A stretch of DNA of 64,000 nucleotides from DASWZN01 sp963841635. Lineage in GTDB: Bacteria; Acidobacteriota; Terriglobia; Bryobacterales; Bryobacteraceae. A model generated the notes under the pieces. It ran no database searches. It was not told where the DNA came from and saw only the letters and a program-made list of their open reading frames with translations. This document shows, piece after piece, positions 1 through 8,719 of this stretch (position 1 is the stretch's first letter; each line of letters opens with the position of its first letter). Location of the stretch: contig CAWJDO010000003.1 of assembly GCA_963841635.1 (NCBI GenBank), forward strand, positions 558,001 to 622,000. The letters run 5' to 3'. Position numbers and translations under genes: made by a program.

Positions 1-394
1 AGTCCCCAGTGGACCCGGGAAGGTCGGGGAGATACGTCGGAAGCCCACTGCTGTACAGATAGGCATTCCCCGGGCAGTTCGCTGTCAGGCCAGGACGGCC
101 GGCAACCTGCCCGCTGTCATTGATTGCAGCGGCGGGGCCGCCAAGAGTGAACAAAAGGCTTCCGCCGCTGTACAGAAAGCCCCCGAGGAGGGTGCAGCCG
201 TGGAGGCCATCACTCTTTTCGCCGACGACCTGGTCGCTGTTGTTGATGCCCGTGGCCCAGAAGTAGTCCGACCCGACGGGCCCATAGTCCCGGATGATCG
301 CAGTGGCATTGTAGATGTTCTGGGCCCACAGTCCGGTCGCTGCCGCGGCTGCGAGAATGAGCATGCGTGTTCTTGGTGACATAGTTCTGCCCAT
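1..394 (-). CDS. HAF-repeat secreted protein, 3' part cut by window edge
   Basis: The minus strand reads open from an ATG at 394 to the window edge (about 131 codons). An alternative ATG lies in frame at 382. An AAAGGA Shine-Dalgarno-like site lies about 10 nt before 394, which favours the longer start. The N-terminus is a signal peptide (basic start, run of Leu/Ala, then a WAQ cleavage-like site). After it come repeated units of the type GINNSDQVVG and INDSGQVAG, which are characteristic of the HAF family of probable extracellular repeat proteins. These are thought to form beta-propeller-like secreted proteins; the function is unknown. The C-terminus lies outside the window. Confidence 0.75.
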   Translation of the reverse strand, partial: MGRTMSPRTRMLILAAAAATGLWAQNIYNATAIIRDYGPVGSDYFWATGINNSDQVVGEKSDGLHGCTLLGGFLYSGGSLLFTLGGPAAAINDSGQVAGRPGLTANCPGNAYLYSSGLPTYLPDLPGSTGD

Positions 395-433
395 GCCAAT
401 ATAGTCCTTTGAGTTCACCCCGTCAACGCGTCT

Positions 434-1489
434 TTACACGATCAACATGCAATCGCCGTAGGAATAAAGGCGGTAATTACTCTCCACGGCGTGGCGGTAG
501 GCGGCGAGCACGAGTTCTTTGCCGGCCAGGGCGCAAACCAGCAGCAACAGGCTCGAGCGGGGTAAGTGGAAGTTAGTCAGCATCGCGCCTGTAACCCGGA
601 ATTCGAAGCCGGGATATATGTAGATATCCGTCTCGCCACTGGCGGCCCCGCGGGCGGCGCTTTCGATGGTCCGCACGCTGGTGGTCCCCACGGCGATACG
701 TCGCGAAGCTTCGCGCATTATCTGCGCATTATCGGCGGAGATTTCGTAAAACTCGGAGTGCAGGCGGTTCGCCTCCACCTCCGCTTCGCGAATAGGCTGG
801 AAAGTGCCGAGTCCCACGTGCAAAGTTACATACGCGATTTCGGCTCCGGCGGCACGGCACTGCTCGAGGATTTCCGGCGTGAAGTGCAGGCCCGCGGTGG
901 GCGCCGCGACGGAGCCCGGTTGCGACGCGAAGACGGTCTGGTAACGCTCGCGGTCGAGCGGGCCGTCACATCGTCGGATGTAAGGCGGCAGGGGAACGTG
1001 GCCGATCTGGTTGAACTTCTCGATCAACTCGCCCTCGTAGTCGAACCGCAACGTGCGCTCACCGAACTCGCCGCGCCCGACGATCTCGGCTTCGAGACCG
1101 CCCTCGAAGTGCACACGCTCGCCGACGGGCATCTTGCGGCCCGGATGCACCAGCGCTTGCCAGATCCGCGGGTCCTCCAGCTGCGGCCGCAGCAGGAAGA
1201 CCTCAACGGTTCCGGTGAGATTCGTCGCGCGCGCGGGATTCTTCTTGCCGACGGGCAGGGCGCGCACGCCGGCGCGGTGCCCGTAGAGCCGGGAGCGGAA
1301 CACCTTCGAATCGTTCAGCACCAGGCAATCGCCGGGCCTCAGGAACGAGGGCAGATCGCGGAACATGCGGTCCTCCCAGCGCTGCTCCTGGCGATAGAGG
1401 ACCAACATGCGCGAGGCGGCGCGGTCGTCGAGGGGCCGCTGCGCGATGCGCTCCTCGGGGAGGCGATAATCGAAGTCGGAGAGATTCAT
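434..1489 (-). CDS. queA: S-adenosylmethionine:tRNA ribosyltransferase-isomerase
   Basis: 351 aa, the usual length for QueA. It transfers and isomerises the ribosyl moiety of SAM onto 7-aminomethyl-7-deazaguanine in tRNA, forming epoxyqueuosine. The N-terminus (LSDFDYRLPEERIAQRP) and the blocks PLPPYIRR, YQTVFA, GSVAAPTAGLHFT, HVGLGTF and NFHLPRSSLL are the family signatures. The start was set at the ATG of MNLSDFDY; the open frame continues further upstream but only as antisense of tsaD. It is divergent from tsaD with only 27 bp between the start codons. Confidence 0.97.
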   Translation of the reverse strand: MNLSDFDYRLPEERIAQRPLDDRAASRMLVLYRQEQRWEDRMFRDLPSFLRPGDCLVLNDSKVFRSRLYGHRAGVRALPVGKKNPARATNLTGTVEVFLLRPQLEDPRIWQALVHPGRKMPVGERVHFEGGLEAEIVGRGEFGERTLRFDYEGELIEKFNQIGHVPLPPYIRRCDGPLDRERYQTVFASQPGSVAAPTAGLHFTPEILEQCRAAGAEIAYVTLHVGLGTFQPIREAEVEANRLHSEFYEISADNAQIMREASRRIAVGTTSVRTIESAARGAASGETDIYIYPGFEFRVTGAMLTNFHLPRSSLLLLVCALAGKELVLAAYRHAVESNYRLYSYGDCMLIV

Positions 1490-1516
1490 GAACGCGGTTT
1501 CTACCGCAGGATAGCA

Positions 1517-2599
1517 ATGGCGAAGATTCTGGGCATCGAGAGCTCGTGCGACGAGACGGCGGCGGCGGTGGTGGAGGACGGGACGCGCATCCTCTCCTCG
1601 GTGGTAGCCTCGCAGCTCGATACGCACGGCAAGTACGGCGGCGTGGTTCCGGAACTGGCGTCGCGTGAGCACTTGCGCGCGATCGTGCCGGTGGTGCGCG
1701 AGGCGCTGGAGCGCGCCGGCACGGACCTGAGCGATCTGGCGGCCGTCGCGGTGACCGCGGGGCCGGGACTGGTGGGATCGCTGCTGGTGGGGATCACTTA
1801 CGCCAAGGCGCTGTCGTTTGCGCGCGGGCTGCCGCTGATCGGGGTGAACCACATCGAAGGACACATACACGCGGTGATCTCGCAGGCGCGCGGCGGCGGG
1901 CGGCCGGTGGAGTACCCGGCGCTGGCGCTGGTGGTGAGCGGCGGGCACACGCACCTGTTCGAGATTCTCAAGGGGCCTTTGTACCGGCTGCTGGGCAAGA
2001 CGCGCGACGACGCCGCGGGCGAGGCCTTCGACAAAGTCGGGAAGCTCGTCGGCTTCGGCTATCCGGGCGGGCCGGTGATCGACGCGCTGGCGCCTCACGG
2101 CAACCCGCACGCGGTGAAGTTCACGCTGGCGAAGATGAAAGGCAACGCGCTCGATTTCAGTTTCAGCGGGCTCAAGACCGCCGTGCTGCGCTGGGTGGAG
2201 CAGCACGGGATGAGCGCGGAGATCGAGGTCCGGCGGGCGCTGCTTCGCGCGAATCCCCATCCCACGGTTGAGGAGTGGCTGGCGGTGACGCCGCGGGCGA
2301 CGCTGGACCTGGTGGCGTCGTTCCAGCGCACCGTGATCGAGGAACTGCTGCGCCACGCGGCGGTGGCCGCCGAAGGGATCGGCGCGCGTTCGCTCATCGT
2401 CTCCGGCGGCGTAGCCTCGAACGCGGGCCTTCGCGCGGCGGCCGAGGAAGCGCAGTTGCCGTGTCCGGTCCACTTCCCTGCTCCGAAGCTTTCGACGGAC
2501 AACGCGGCCATGATCGCGGCGGCGGCGTTCGTGAAGTACGAGCGCGGCGAGTTCGCGGACATGACGCTGGCGGCTTCGGCGAGCCTGACGCTGGCGTGA
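1517..2599 (+). CDS. tsaD: tRNA N6-adenosine threonylcarbamoyltransferase
   Basis: 360 aa, full length. It transfers the threonylcarbamoyl group from TC-AMP to A37 of ANN-decoding tRNAs, working with TsaB and TsaE. It has the ASKHA-fold N-terminus ILGIESSCDET, the metal-binding HIEGH block near residues 111-115, the SGGHT motif, and the C-terminal block VSGGVASN followed by STDNAAMIA. The ATG at 1517 is the only sensible start; the reading frame upstream is antisense to queA. The divergent arrangement with queA puts two tRNA-modification genes back to back. Confidence 0.97.
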   Translation: MAKILGIESSCDETAAAVVEDGTRILSSVVASQLDTHGKYGGVVPELASREHLRAIVPVVREALERAGTDLSDLAAVAVTAGPGLVGSLLVGITYAKALSFARGLPLIGVNHIEGHIHAVISQARGGGRPVEYPALALVVSGGHTHLFEILKGPLYRLLGKTRDDAAGEAFDKVGKLVGFGYPGGPVIDALAPHGNPHAVKFTLAKMKGNALDFSFSGLKTAVLRWVEQHGMSAEIEVRRALLRANPHPTVEEWLAVTPRATLDLVASFQRTVIEELLRHAAVAAEGIGARSLIVSGGVASNAGLRAAAEEAQLPCPVHFPAPKLSTDNAAMIAAAAFVKYERGEFADMTLAASASLTLA

Positions 2600-2604
2600 C
2601 GGCG

Positions 2605-2790
2605 TCCGGCGCTGGAAGAGATTCGCGGTCACATCGAGGCTGGGTATCAGGCGGGGCACGGCGCGGACCGGAAGAGCTACTTCGATCGGGACAAGACGCG
2701 AGTGGTGGACCTGCGGGAAGAGGGGGCGAGTCTGGACTTTCTGGGATACACGTTCCGGAGCGACGTTCGCTCGATGCGCGGTCGCGGAGC
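2605..2790 (+). pseudogene. Group II intron reverse transcriptase remnant with internal deletion
   Basis: The plus frame just after tsaD reads ALEEIRGHIEAGYQ, then ADRKSYFD, and then directly DKTRVVDLREEGASLDFLGY. The first part matches the RT2-RT3 region of group II intron-encoded proteins and the second matches RT7 (K-T-R-V-V-D-L ... F-L-G-Y). The middle of the RT domain, including the YADD catalytic block, is absent. The match to known LtrA-type proteins is from memory. The fragment has no start, maturase or endonuclease part. It lies in the tail-to-tail gap between tsaD and a methyltransferase, so this is a decayed relic rather than a gene. Confidence 0.72.
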
Positions 2791-2794
2791 CGGC

Positions 2795-3445
2795 TCACCC
2801 GGCAATCTGTTTCGCGGTGACGAAAAAATCGCGCGCGGCGGGCCTGATGTCGACCTCGACTTTCGAGACCGCGCTAAACAACCGCTGGATATCGCCGCGA
2901 CGGTAGAGGAACAGGTCGCAGCGCTTGCGATAACGCATCCGGCGCTGCCAGGCGAGGATTCCGCCGGCGGCGGGGAACGAGAAGAACGCGCGGTGACGGG
3001 TGAGGGAGAGGACTTTCCGGATGACGGCCATCGGGTCGGACATGTAGTCCATAAAACCCATGACGATTACGTAGTCGAAGGGCTCGGAGGGCGTGTACTG
3101 CAGGAAGTCGGCGTTTCGAAACTCGCAGCGGTCTTCGACGCCGGCCTGGCGCGCGTGGTCGGCGGCGAGCCGCAGCATGCCATCGGCGAAATCCAGGCCC
3201 ACCACCCGCGCCGCTCCCGCCCGCGCCAGGGAGATGGAGTAGTGGCCAGGGCCGCAGCCGATATCGAGGACGCTCTTGCCTTCAATCGGCCGGCATCCTT
3301 CCATGGTCCCGATAAAGCGCAGCTTCATGCTCCGGCGAAACAGCCGGTTCAGGACGCCGTTCAACGGCCCGGTGCTGGTGCCGTAAATAGCGTCGAAGCG
3401 GTTGGCGTATTCGTCAAAGAACCCCTGTGCGCGATCAGCGGCCAT
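2795..3445 (-). CDS. Class I SAM-dependent methyltransferase
   Basis: 216 aa. The SAM-binding motif I (VLDIGCGPG) is at residues 59-67, and the acidic residue after the second strand is in GLDFADGM. The motif IV region is FDYVIVMGFMDY. The substrate cannot be read from the sequence. The gene start overlaps the stop of the polysaccharide deacetylase by 11 bp, so the two are co-translated and probably act in the same envelope polysaccharide pathway. Confidence 0.85.
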   Translation of the reverse strand: MAADRAQGFFDEYANRFDAIYGTSTGPLNGVLNRLFRRSMKLRFIGTMEGCRPIEGKSVLDIGCGPGHYSISLARAGAARVVGLDFADGMLRLAADHARQAGVEDRCEFRNADFLQYTPSEPFDYVIVMGFMDYMSDPMAVIRKVLSLTRHRAFFSFPAAGGILAWQRRMRYRKRCDLFLYRRGDIQRLFSAVSKVEVDIRPAARDFFVTAKQIAG

Positions 3446-4373
3446 CCGGGGCCTCCGGCAGGTTGTGCGTTTCCGCGATGAAATCCCGGAAAGTAGTAAC
3501 GGGGAATTCCGCCAGGATCCGTCTCAATTTCGTCTCCGTAGTGTGTAGGTTGACATAGGACTTGAAGCGGCGAGTCAACGGCATCCGAATGCGGGGATGG
3601 GAGGGATCGATTTCCCTGGGATGAATGTAAAACACCACGGGCCTGCCTTCGGCCAGCACCTGCCGGACGGCGCGGCGAATCAACCAGGATGGGAACAGAC
3701 GGAGATAGCCGCCGCCGAAGAAGCACAGGGGTTTCCCGAGCAGGGTGGAAACCGTAATGGGGAACTCCATGAGGGGGCCGGAGGGAGTGCTGACGCGATG
3801 GGGCTCCCGGCGGGCCTGCGACATCCCGCCGTGGCCCCGAGCGCCCGGAAAAACGGACGAATCGTAAGCGTACCCGGCCTCCACCAGGGCTTCGAAGAAC
3901 CACTGGGTCTCCTCAGTAACCGAAAAGCCGGCCGAACGGTAGCCGCGGACCGGGGTACCGGCGAGATCCTCCAGCAGCCGGCGCGCGCGCGAGGCGTCCT
4001 CGAAGAACTCCTGGCGACTTGACTGGTAGACCAGCCGGTGTGCGTAACCGTGGGAAGCGATCTCATGCCCCCGCGCGGCGGCCTCCTTGACCAGGTGCGG
4101 ATAGCGCTCGGCCACCCAACCCAGAAAGAAGCAGGTCACCCGGGCGCGATGCTCGTCAAAAAGATCCAACAGGCGCCGGAAGTCGGGTTCGACGATGGAG
4201 GTCAATTCGTGCCACGAGGAAAAGGCGGGGGCGCCGGCGACATCGAGGACATGAAACCAGTCCTCCACATCGACCGAGAAAATGCTTTCGGGCACTTCTG
4301 GCGCCGGAGCGAGAGCGCGCTGTGAACTGGCGCCAGCCGCCGATCCCGCGGCCACTGGACCGAACTGATTCAT
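3435..4373 (-). CDS. XrtA/PEP-CTERM-type polysaccharide deacetylase
   Basis: 312 aa. It is a NodB-fold carbohydrate esterase 4 homolog. The opening motif FSVDVEDWFHV (about residues 32-42) and the later HP.EIDP block are typical of the deacetylase subfamily found with exosortase/PEP-CTERM exopolysaccharide clusters (DUF3473 C-terminus). SHGYAH carries the metal-binding histidines, and Asp36 in VDVED is the likely general base or metal ligand. It probably N-deacetylates a polysaccharide during export. No exosortase or PEP-CTERM protein is visible in the window. The first about 28 residues are Ala-rich and of uncertain role, so a later start is possible. Confidence 0.88.
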   Translation of the reverse strand: MNQFGPVAAGSAAGASSQRALAPAPEVPESIFSVDVEDWFHVLDVAGAPAFSSWHELTSIVEPDFRRLLDLFDEHRARVTCFFLGWVAERYPHLVKEAAARGHEIASHGYAHRLVYQSSRQEFFEDASRARRLLEDLAGTPVRGYRSAGFSVTEETQWFFEALVEAGYAYDSSVFPGARGHGGMSQARREPHRVSTPSGPLMEFPITVSTLLGKPLCFFGGGYLRLFPSWLIRRAVRQVLAEGRPVVFYIHPREIDPSHPRIRMPLTRRFKSYVNLHTTETKLRRILAEFPVTTFRDFIAETHNLPEAPDGR

Positions 4374-4438
4374 GACGAAGTGATGTCATTATAGCCGTTT
4401 TACGAATAAGAAATCGGCACGGCGATTGTGGGTAGCCA

Positions 4439-5296
4439 TCAGCGGCCCGGCGCCGGCGAGTTGCGCGGCGCAGCGACACAATACAAATGCCCTTCGGCGG
4501 CGACGTTGGAGGTGCCGGCAGTGACCTGGGTCCCGGTTTCCACGTGGCGGATGTCAGAGTAACCGAGTTCGTTCAGATAGGCCACGATCTCCCCGACTTT
4601 CCTGCGCTTCAGGTTCATGGTTTCGCCATGCATCTCGAGAAAGAGTCGCGGGCGATGCGCCATGATGGTGTCGCGCGCTCCGGTGAGACCGGCGAGCTCC
4701 TGGCCCTCGATGTCGAACTTGATGAAGTCCGGCGCGGGCAAGGAGGCATCACGGATGTCGTCGTCGAGCCGCACGATGGAGATCTTCTCGGAGACGAGGC
4801 GCAGGTGTGATGCTCGCAGGCCCTCGACGGAGGCACTCTCGATGGTCGCCCCTCCGCTCATGAGAGGCATGGCAACCATGGTGGCCGTAGAGGATTCAGA
4901 CCCGACGCCCAGTTTGCGGACGATCACGTTTTCCACCCCGTTGAGACGAAGGTTCTCGGTCAGGCGCGCATGGTTTCCGCTGTTCGGTTCGTAGCTGACG
5001 ACGGCGCGAGCCTGCCGCGCAAAGAAGAGGGTCAGTAGCCCGTGGAAGGCGCCGACATCGTAGACCACCAGGTTCTTGCAGTCGAAATTGCTCCAGAAAA
5101 CCTGTTCCGGCGATCCTTCACTACCTGCGATGAACTGGGGCAACCATCCCAGTCCACCCCGGCGCTTCATCCCTTTGAGCAAGCCGTGGCGCACGGTGTA
5201 GGTCAGGTTGTCGAACAGATGCTGACTGATCCAGGAGACGATCCGGTGTGTGGCGGTGTAGTGGCGAAACGGCTGATCGTCGGCGGCAATCTTCAT
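4439..5296 (-). CDS. FkbM family methyltransferase
   Basis: 285 aa. The FkbM fold is recognised by VVYDVGAFHG (residues 77-86, SAM site), YEPN after the second strand, and FIKFDIEGQE near residue 194, which is the family hallmark. Members O-methylate sugars in surface polysaccharides and glycolipids. It lies 65 bp upstream of the deacetylase on the same strand and is divergent from the flippase, consistent with an envelope polysaccharide cluster. The substrate is unknown. Confidence 0.87.
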   Translation of the reverse strand: MKIAADDQPFRHYTATHRIVSWISQHLFDNLTYTVRHGLLKGMKRRGGLGWLPQFIAGSEGSPEQVFWSNFDCKNLVVYDVGAFHGLLTLFFARQARAVVSYEPNSGNHARLTENLRLNGVENVIVRKLGVGSESSTATMVAMPLMSGGATIESASVEGLRASHLRLVSEKISIVRLDDDIRDASLPAPDFIKFDIEGQELAGLTGARDTIMAHRPRLFLEMHGETMNLKRRKVGEIVAYLNELGYSDIRHVETGTQVTAGTSNVAAEGHLYCVAAPRNSPAPGR

Positions 5297-5333
5297 GATT
5301 CTTCTAAGAATATCAAGTCTCCCTGGAGCGGAT

Positions 5334-5357
5334 GGTCCTTGACCGCGGTTCGGTGCC
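5334..5357 (+). repeat. Shortened copy of the dispersed GC repeat
   Basis: GGTCCTTGACCGCGGTTCGG resembles the 33-bp dispersed repeat with two internal gaps. It sits 28 bp before a better copy. Confidence 0.45.
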
Positions 5358-5384
5358 CGGGTATTTCGGGGACACGGCGGGTGC

Positions 5385-5414
5385 GGTCCGCTCGCTCACG
5401 GTCGCGGTTCGCTG
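5385..5414 (+). repeat. Dispersed GC repeat, copy in fkbM-flippase gap
   Basis: GGTCCGCTCGCTCACGGTCG followed by CGGTTCG. This is one member of a family of about eleven near-identical intergenic copies in the window. Confidence 0.8.
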
Positions 5415-5496
5415 CACAGGAGGCGAAACTGTAAAGGGGGCCAACGCGAGCCACAAACCGGGCGTCGGGGAACCCCGGTCTGGTACCATACTTGGA

Positions 5497-7074
5497 GTGC
5501 TGGTTGAGGGCCCAAAAACCCCGAAAACGGGACGGAGGGAACGGTTCGTAAAGAACGTTCTGTGGAGCTGGGCGGGCGTCGGGGTGAGCCTTCTGACGGG
5601 CCTGTGGCTGTCCCCGTTTATCATCAAGAAGCTGGGGGACGAGGGGTACGGCGTCTGGGCGCTGGTTTTCTCTTTTGTCGAATATTATTGGCTTTTGGAC
5701 TTTGGATTTCGTTCGGCGACGCTCAAATATTCCGCTCATTACCGCGCGACCGGAGAAAACGGCAAGGTAAACGAAGTAATCAACACAGGCCTCGCCTACA
5801 CCGGCGCGGCCGCGTGCCTGCTGATCTCGGTGACCCTGGTTTTCGCCGGGCGGGCGCAACAATTCTTTCAGATCTCGGCGGCCTACCGGCCCGTATTCAA
5901 CACCCTGGTCATCATGGTGGGCTGCACGTTCGCGCTGGGTACGATATTCAGCCTGTGCAGCGGGGTGGTGGAGGGATATCAGCGCTTCGATCTCACGACC
6001 CGGGTCTGGATCACGACCACGGCATTGCGGACCATGGGCCTGGTGGCCGTGCTTCTGATGGGTTTTCGATTGAAGGCGATGGCGATGGTGGCGATCGCGT
6101 CTCTGGCCGTGGGCTATGCTTACAACTATCGCAACCTGCGCACAGTCTTTCCCTCGCTGCACTTATCTTTCTCGGGCATCAACGGGTCGATGTTCCGGCG
6201 GATGTTCCGGTACGGCATACACACGTCGGTGGCGACGGTGTCCACGCTGGTGCTGAACCAGAATGTGCCGCTGATACTGGCCCACTTCCTGCCGACGGCT
6301 TTTGTGGGCTACTTTCTGCTTCCGACTCGCCTGCTGCGCTATTCGGTCGATATGGTGTGCAAGGTTGGGTACGTAACCGGGTCGAACGCAGCCGAGATGG
6401 CGGCGCGGCGAGAGTACGACCAGGTGTACAGGATGGGCGTTTACGTGAACCGGTACTGTTACGTGCTGTTCGCCCCGGCGGCCCTGGCGCTGTGCCTGTA
6501 CGGAACCGAACTGCTGAGGGTCTGGGTGAATCCGGAGTTCGCGCTGCACAGCGGACCGGTCGTTTCGGTGATCGCGGTGGCCACAACACTGGGCATCGCC
6601 GCGCAGTACAACTCCAGCTCCGTGCTTTACGGTCTGGGGAGACACCAGTTGTTCGCGTATTCCCTGCTAGCGGAGGCCATCCTGAGTTCGGCGGCGGCGT
6701 GGGTGGTCATTCCGCGGTACGGGATCACCGGCGCGGCATGGGTAGTGGCGGTTTTCATGGTGGTGAACCGAGGCCTCCTCACCTCGTGGCTTTTCTGTCG
6801 GGGCGTCGAGCGGAGCTTTGGAGCCTATGTGCGGGGAGTGTACCTGCGGCCGACGCTGGCGGCGGTTCCGGCGCTTCTGCTTGCGTGGGTGATTAAGTTG
6901 CGGTGGTTGCCGGGAAGGAACTGGCTGCAGGTGCTGGGAGGCATGGCGCTGGTGGCAGTGGTTTACTACGCGGCAGCGTATTTTATTTGCCTGGAGAAGG
7001 AGCACCGATCGATCCTGAGGCGGTGGATCGAGGAACGGTTGGGGTGGCGCCCGGCGCTGCGGAGCGCGCCATGA
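5497..7074 (+). CDS. Polysaccharide biosynthesis flippase (MOP superfamily)
   Basis: About 525 aa from a GTG at 5497. The open frame runs further upstream, but that part is the dispersed repeat, so the GTG just before the conserved N-terminus is preferred; the start is uncertain. There are many hydrophobic segments along the whole length (about 12-14 TM helices). The first begins at VLWSWAGVGVSLLTGLWLSPFII, followed by LGDEGYGVWAL, the typical Wzx/MATE-like opening. It should flip lipid-linked saccharides across the inner membrane. Its neighbours downstream are a small ORF and an O-antigen ligase. Confidence 0.85.
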   Translation: MLVEGPKTPKTGRRERFVKNVLWSWAGVGVSLLTGLWLSPFIIKKLGDEGYGVWALVFSFVEYYWLLDFGFRSATLKYSAHYRATGENGKVNEVINTGLAYTGAAACLLISVTLVFAGRAQQFFQISAAYRPVFNTLVIMVGCTFALGTIFSLCSGVVEGYQRFDLTTRVWITTTALRTMGLVAVLLMGFRLKAMAMVAIASLAVGYAYNYRNLRTVFPSLHLSFSGINGSMFRRMFRYGIHTSVATVSTLVLNQNVPLILAHFLPTAFVGYFLLPTRLLRYSVDMVCKVGYVTGSNAAEMAARREYDQVYRMGVYVNRYCYVLFAPAALALCLYGTELLRVWVNPEFALHSGPVVSVIAVATTLGIAAQYNSSSVLYGLGRHQLFAYSLLAEAILSSAAAWVVIPRYGITGAAWVVAVFMVVNRGLLTSWLFCRGVERSFGAYVRGVYLRPTLAAVPALLLAWVIKLRWLPGRNWLQVLGGMALVAVVYYAAAYFICLEKEHRSILRRWIEERLGWRPALRSAP

Positions 7075-7226
7075 AAACTTGTTGCCAAGCCTCGCCCGGC
7101 TGCGCGCGGACGGACGGGACCTTCGAGTTTTGCGGGGAGCGCGGATTCGCGTTAGCGCGGCCGAGGGCCCGCCGCGGAGCGCCGGGCTGCAGCCGGTTCG
7201 TTCTCGGGACGGAGGAGATTCAATGA
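7071..7226 (+). CDS. Possible 51-aa Cys-rich protein coupled to both neighbours
   Basis: The ATG at 7071 overlaps the flippase stop as ATGA, and its TGA at 7224-7226 overlaps the O-antigen ligase ATG at 7223, again as ATGA. The product would be 51 aa with five Cys (CC near residue 4, C11, C22, C40) and many Arg in its middle; no TM segment or known domain is recognised. The two exact overlaps would make a continuous chain of translation through the operon. The composition (Arg/Gly-rich) also fits a non-functional reading frame whose role is only coupling. Confidence 0.4.
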   Translation: MKTCCQASPGCARTDGTFEFCGERGFALARPRARRGAPGCSRFVLGTEEIQ

Positions 7227-8650
7227 CACCGGCGCGCGGGGGAACCCGGACTCCCTGGGCGCCGCCCACCCAGGCGTCGGCGAACGGCCGCGGTGCTAGC
7301 GGGATGCTGCGGGTGGGCTTTCTGTGCTTCTGTTTCTACGTCTTCGCCTTTTACAGCCGGATACTGGACCTGGGGCTCGGGCGTCTGCATCTGCCCGGCA
7401 TCGCGTTCGGAATGGCTATCGCAATGGCGGTGCTGAGCGGGCGTATTGTCCAGGGGCTGCAAAACCGGATTGGCGTCTTCGTGGCTGGGCTCACCGTCTG
7501 GATGGCGATTACGATCCCCGGAAGTTTCTGGCGGGGCGGCAGCCTCAAAGTATTTACAGGAAGCTGGATTCCCGCGGTGCTGCTGTTTCTCGTGGGTGCG
7601 GCGGTCATCACGACGGCGGCGCAGTGCCGCCGCAGTCTGTTCGTGCTTGGGCTGGCAACTGCCGCCGGAGCGATGATCGTGACGCTGCTGGGAGCGGCCG
7701 CCCACGGCCGGCTGTTGCTTGCGGGGAGCGGCTACGCAAACTCGAACACGATCGCGATCATGCTGCTGCTGGGAATGCCGATGGTCTGGCTGCTGGCGGC
7801 CGGTCCGCAAGTGGGGAAGGCGCGCAAGGTGCTGGTTGGCGGGCTATTGCTACTGATGGTCGTCGCGTTGCTCCGCACCGGCTCACGCGAGGGGCTCATC
7901 GGTCTGGGAGCTCTTTGTGCGACCGCATTTGTGCGAAGCCGGGCGCTCGGAAGGGTGGCCATCGCCTTTTCGGTGATTGTGCTGGCATTGGCATCGGTGG
8001 CGTTTCTCCCACAGAGCGTAAAAGCGCGCCTGGGGACGATCTTCGGACAACCCCGGTATGTAGTGATAGACGGGGACCAGGCGGCATCCGATTTGGCCGT
8101 GGCGTCTTCGGCGGAGGCATCGTCCCAGGTTCGGATGAGACTGCTCGAGGACAGCCTGAGACTAACGGCGAGTCACCCATTGCTGGGTCTGGGTCCCGGC
8201 AATTTCGCGCCCTATTCCGCCGCCAAGGCGAAGGAGAACTCGCGGTTTGCCGCGTGGGTCGGCACCCATAACACTTACACCCAACTGTCCTCAGAATTGG
8301 GGATCCCGGGGCTTATTTTCTACCTGGGGATTCTAGTGGCGAGCATGATGACCCTGCAACGAACCTACCGGCGAGCCGCGCGCATTCCCGGCAACCGGGG
8401 GCACGAGATCGCGTACATGTCGATGGCGTTGCATACGTCGTTCGTCGCGTTCTGCGTCGTCTGCTTTTTCAGCCACATGGCCTATGAGATGGCCATGCCT
8501 CTGATGGCAGCCATCGCAGTGGCGGTCGGCAAAACGGGGTCAGACGAACTGAGGCGCATGGAAGAGGCTGCGAAGGTCGCAAGTGCCGCCGCCGACTCCG
8601 AGCGTCCGCGTGCGAATCCGAGCCCGACCAGGGCGAGAACGCGGTCCTGA
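7223..8650 (+). CDS. O-antigen ligase family membrane protein (Wzy_C)
   Basis: 475 aa from the ATG at 7223, with GGAGGAG 6 nt before it. It has about ten TM segments and a large periplasmic loop with the family pattern HPLLGLGPGNF followed by THNTYTQLSSELGIPGL, the hallmark of the O-antigen ligase/polymerase WaaL/Wzy family. It should polymerise or ligate polysaccharide at the periplasmic face. The C-terminal about 40 residues are a charged Ala/Arg-rich tail. It is coupled to the preceding small ORF. Confidence 0.87.
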   Translation: MTPARGGTRTPWAPPTQASANGRGASGMLRVGFLCFCFYVFAFYSRILDLGLGRLHLPGIAFGMAIAMAVLSGRIVQGLQNRIGVFVAGLTVWMAITIPGSFWRGGSLKVFTGSWIPAVLLFLVGAAVITTAAQCRRSLFVLGLATAAGAMIVTLLGAAAHGRLLLAGSGYANSNTIAIMLLLGMPMVWLLAAGPQVGKARKVLVGGLLLLMVVALLRTGSREGLIGLGALCATAFVRSRALGRVAIAFSVIVLALASVAFLPQSVKARLGTIFGQPRYVVIDGDQAASDLAVASSAEASSQVRMRLLEDSLRLTASHPLLGLGPGNFAPYSAAKAKENSRFAAWVGTHNTYTQLSSELGIPGLIFYLGILVASMMTLQRTYRRAARIPGNRGHEIAYMSMALHTSFVAFCVVCFFSHMAYEMAMPLMAAIAVAVGKTGSDELRRMEEAAKVASAAADSERPRANPSPTRARTRS

Positions 8651-8719
8651 GCGCGGATTCCGGCACCAAATCCCGCAGCCGGCACAGCGCTCTCTCGCGG
8701 GTGGCTCGGTTGGACAGGG

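Noticed and set aside
566..1516. Long N-terminal extension of tsaD opposite queA
   Set aside because: TsaD proteins begin at MAKILGIESS; the extension is antisense of queA.
2702..3481. 259-codon plus frame opposite the methyltransferase
   Set aside because: Only its first 30 codons are meaningful (intron RT remnant); the rest is antisense of the methyltransferase.
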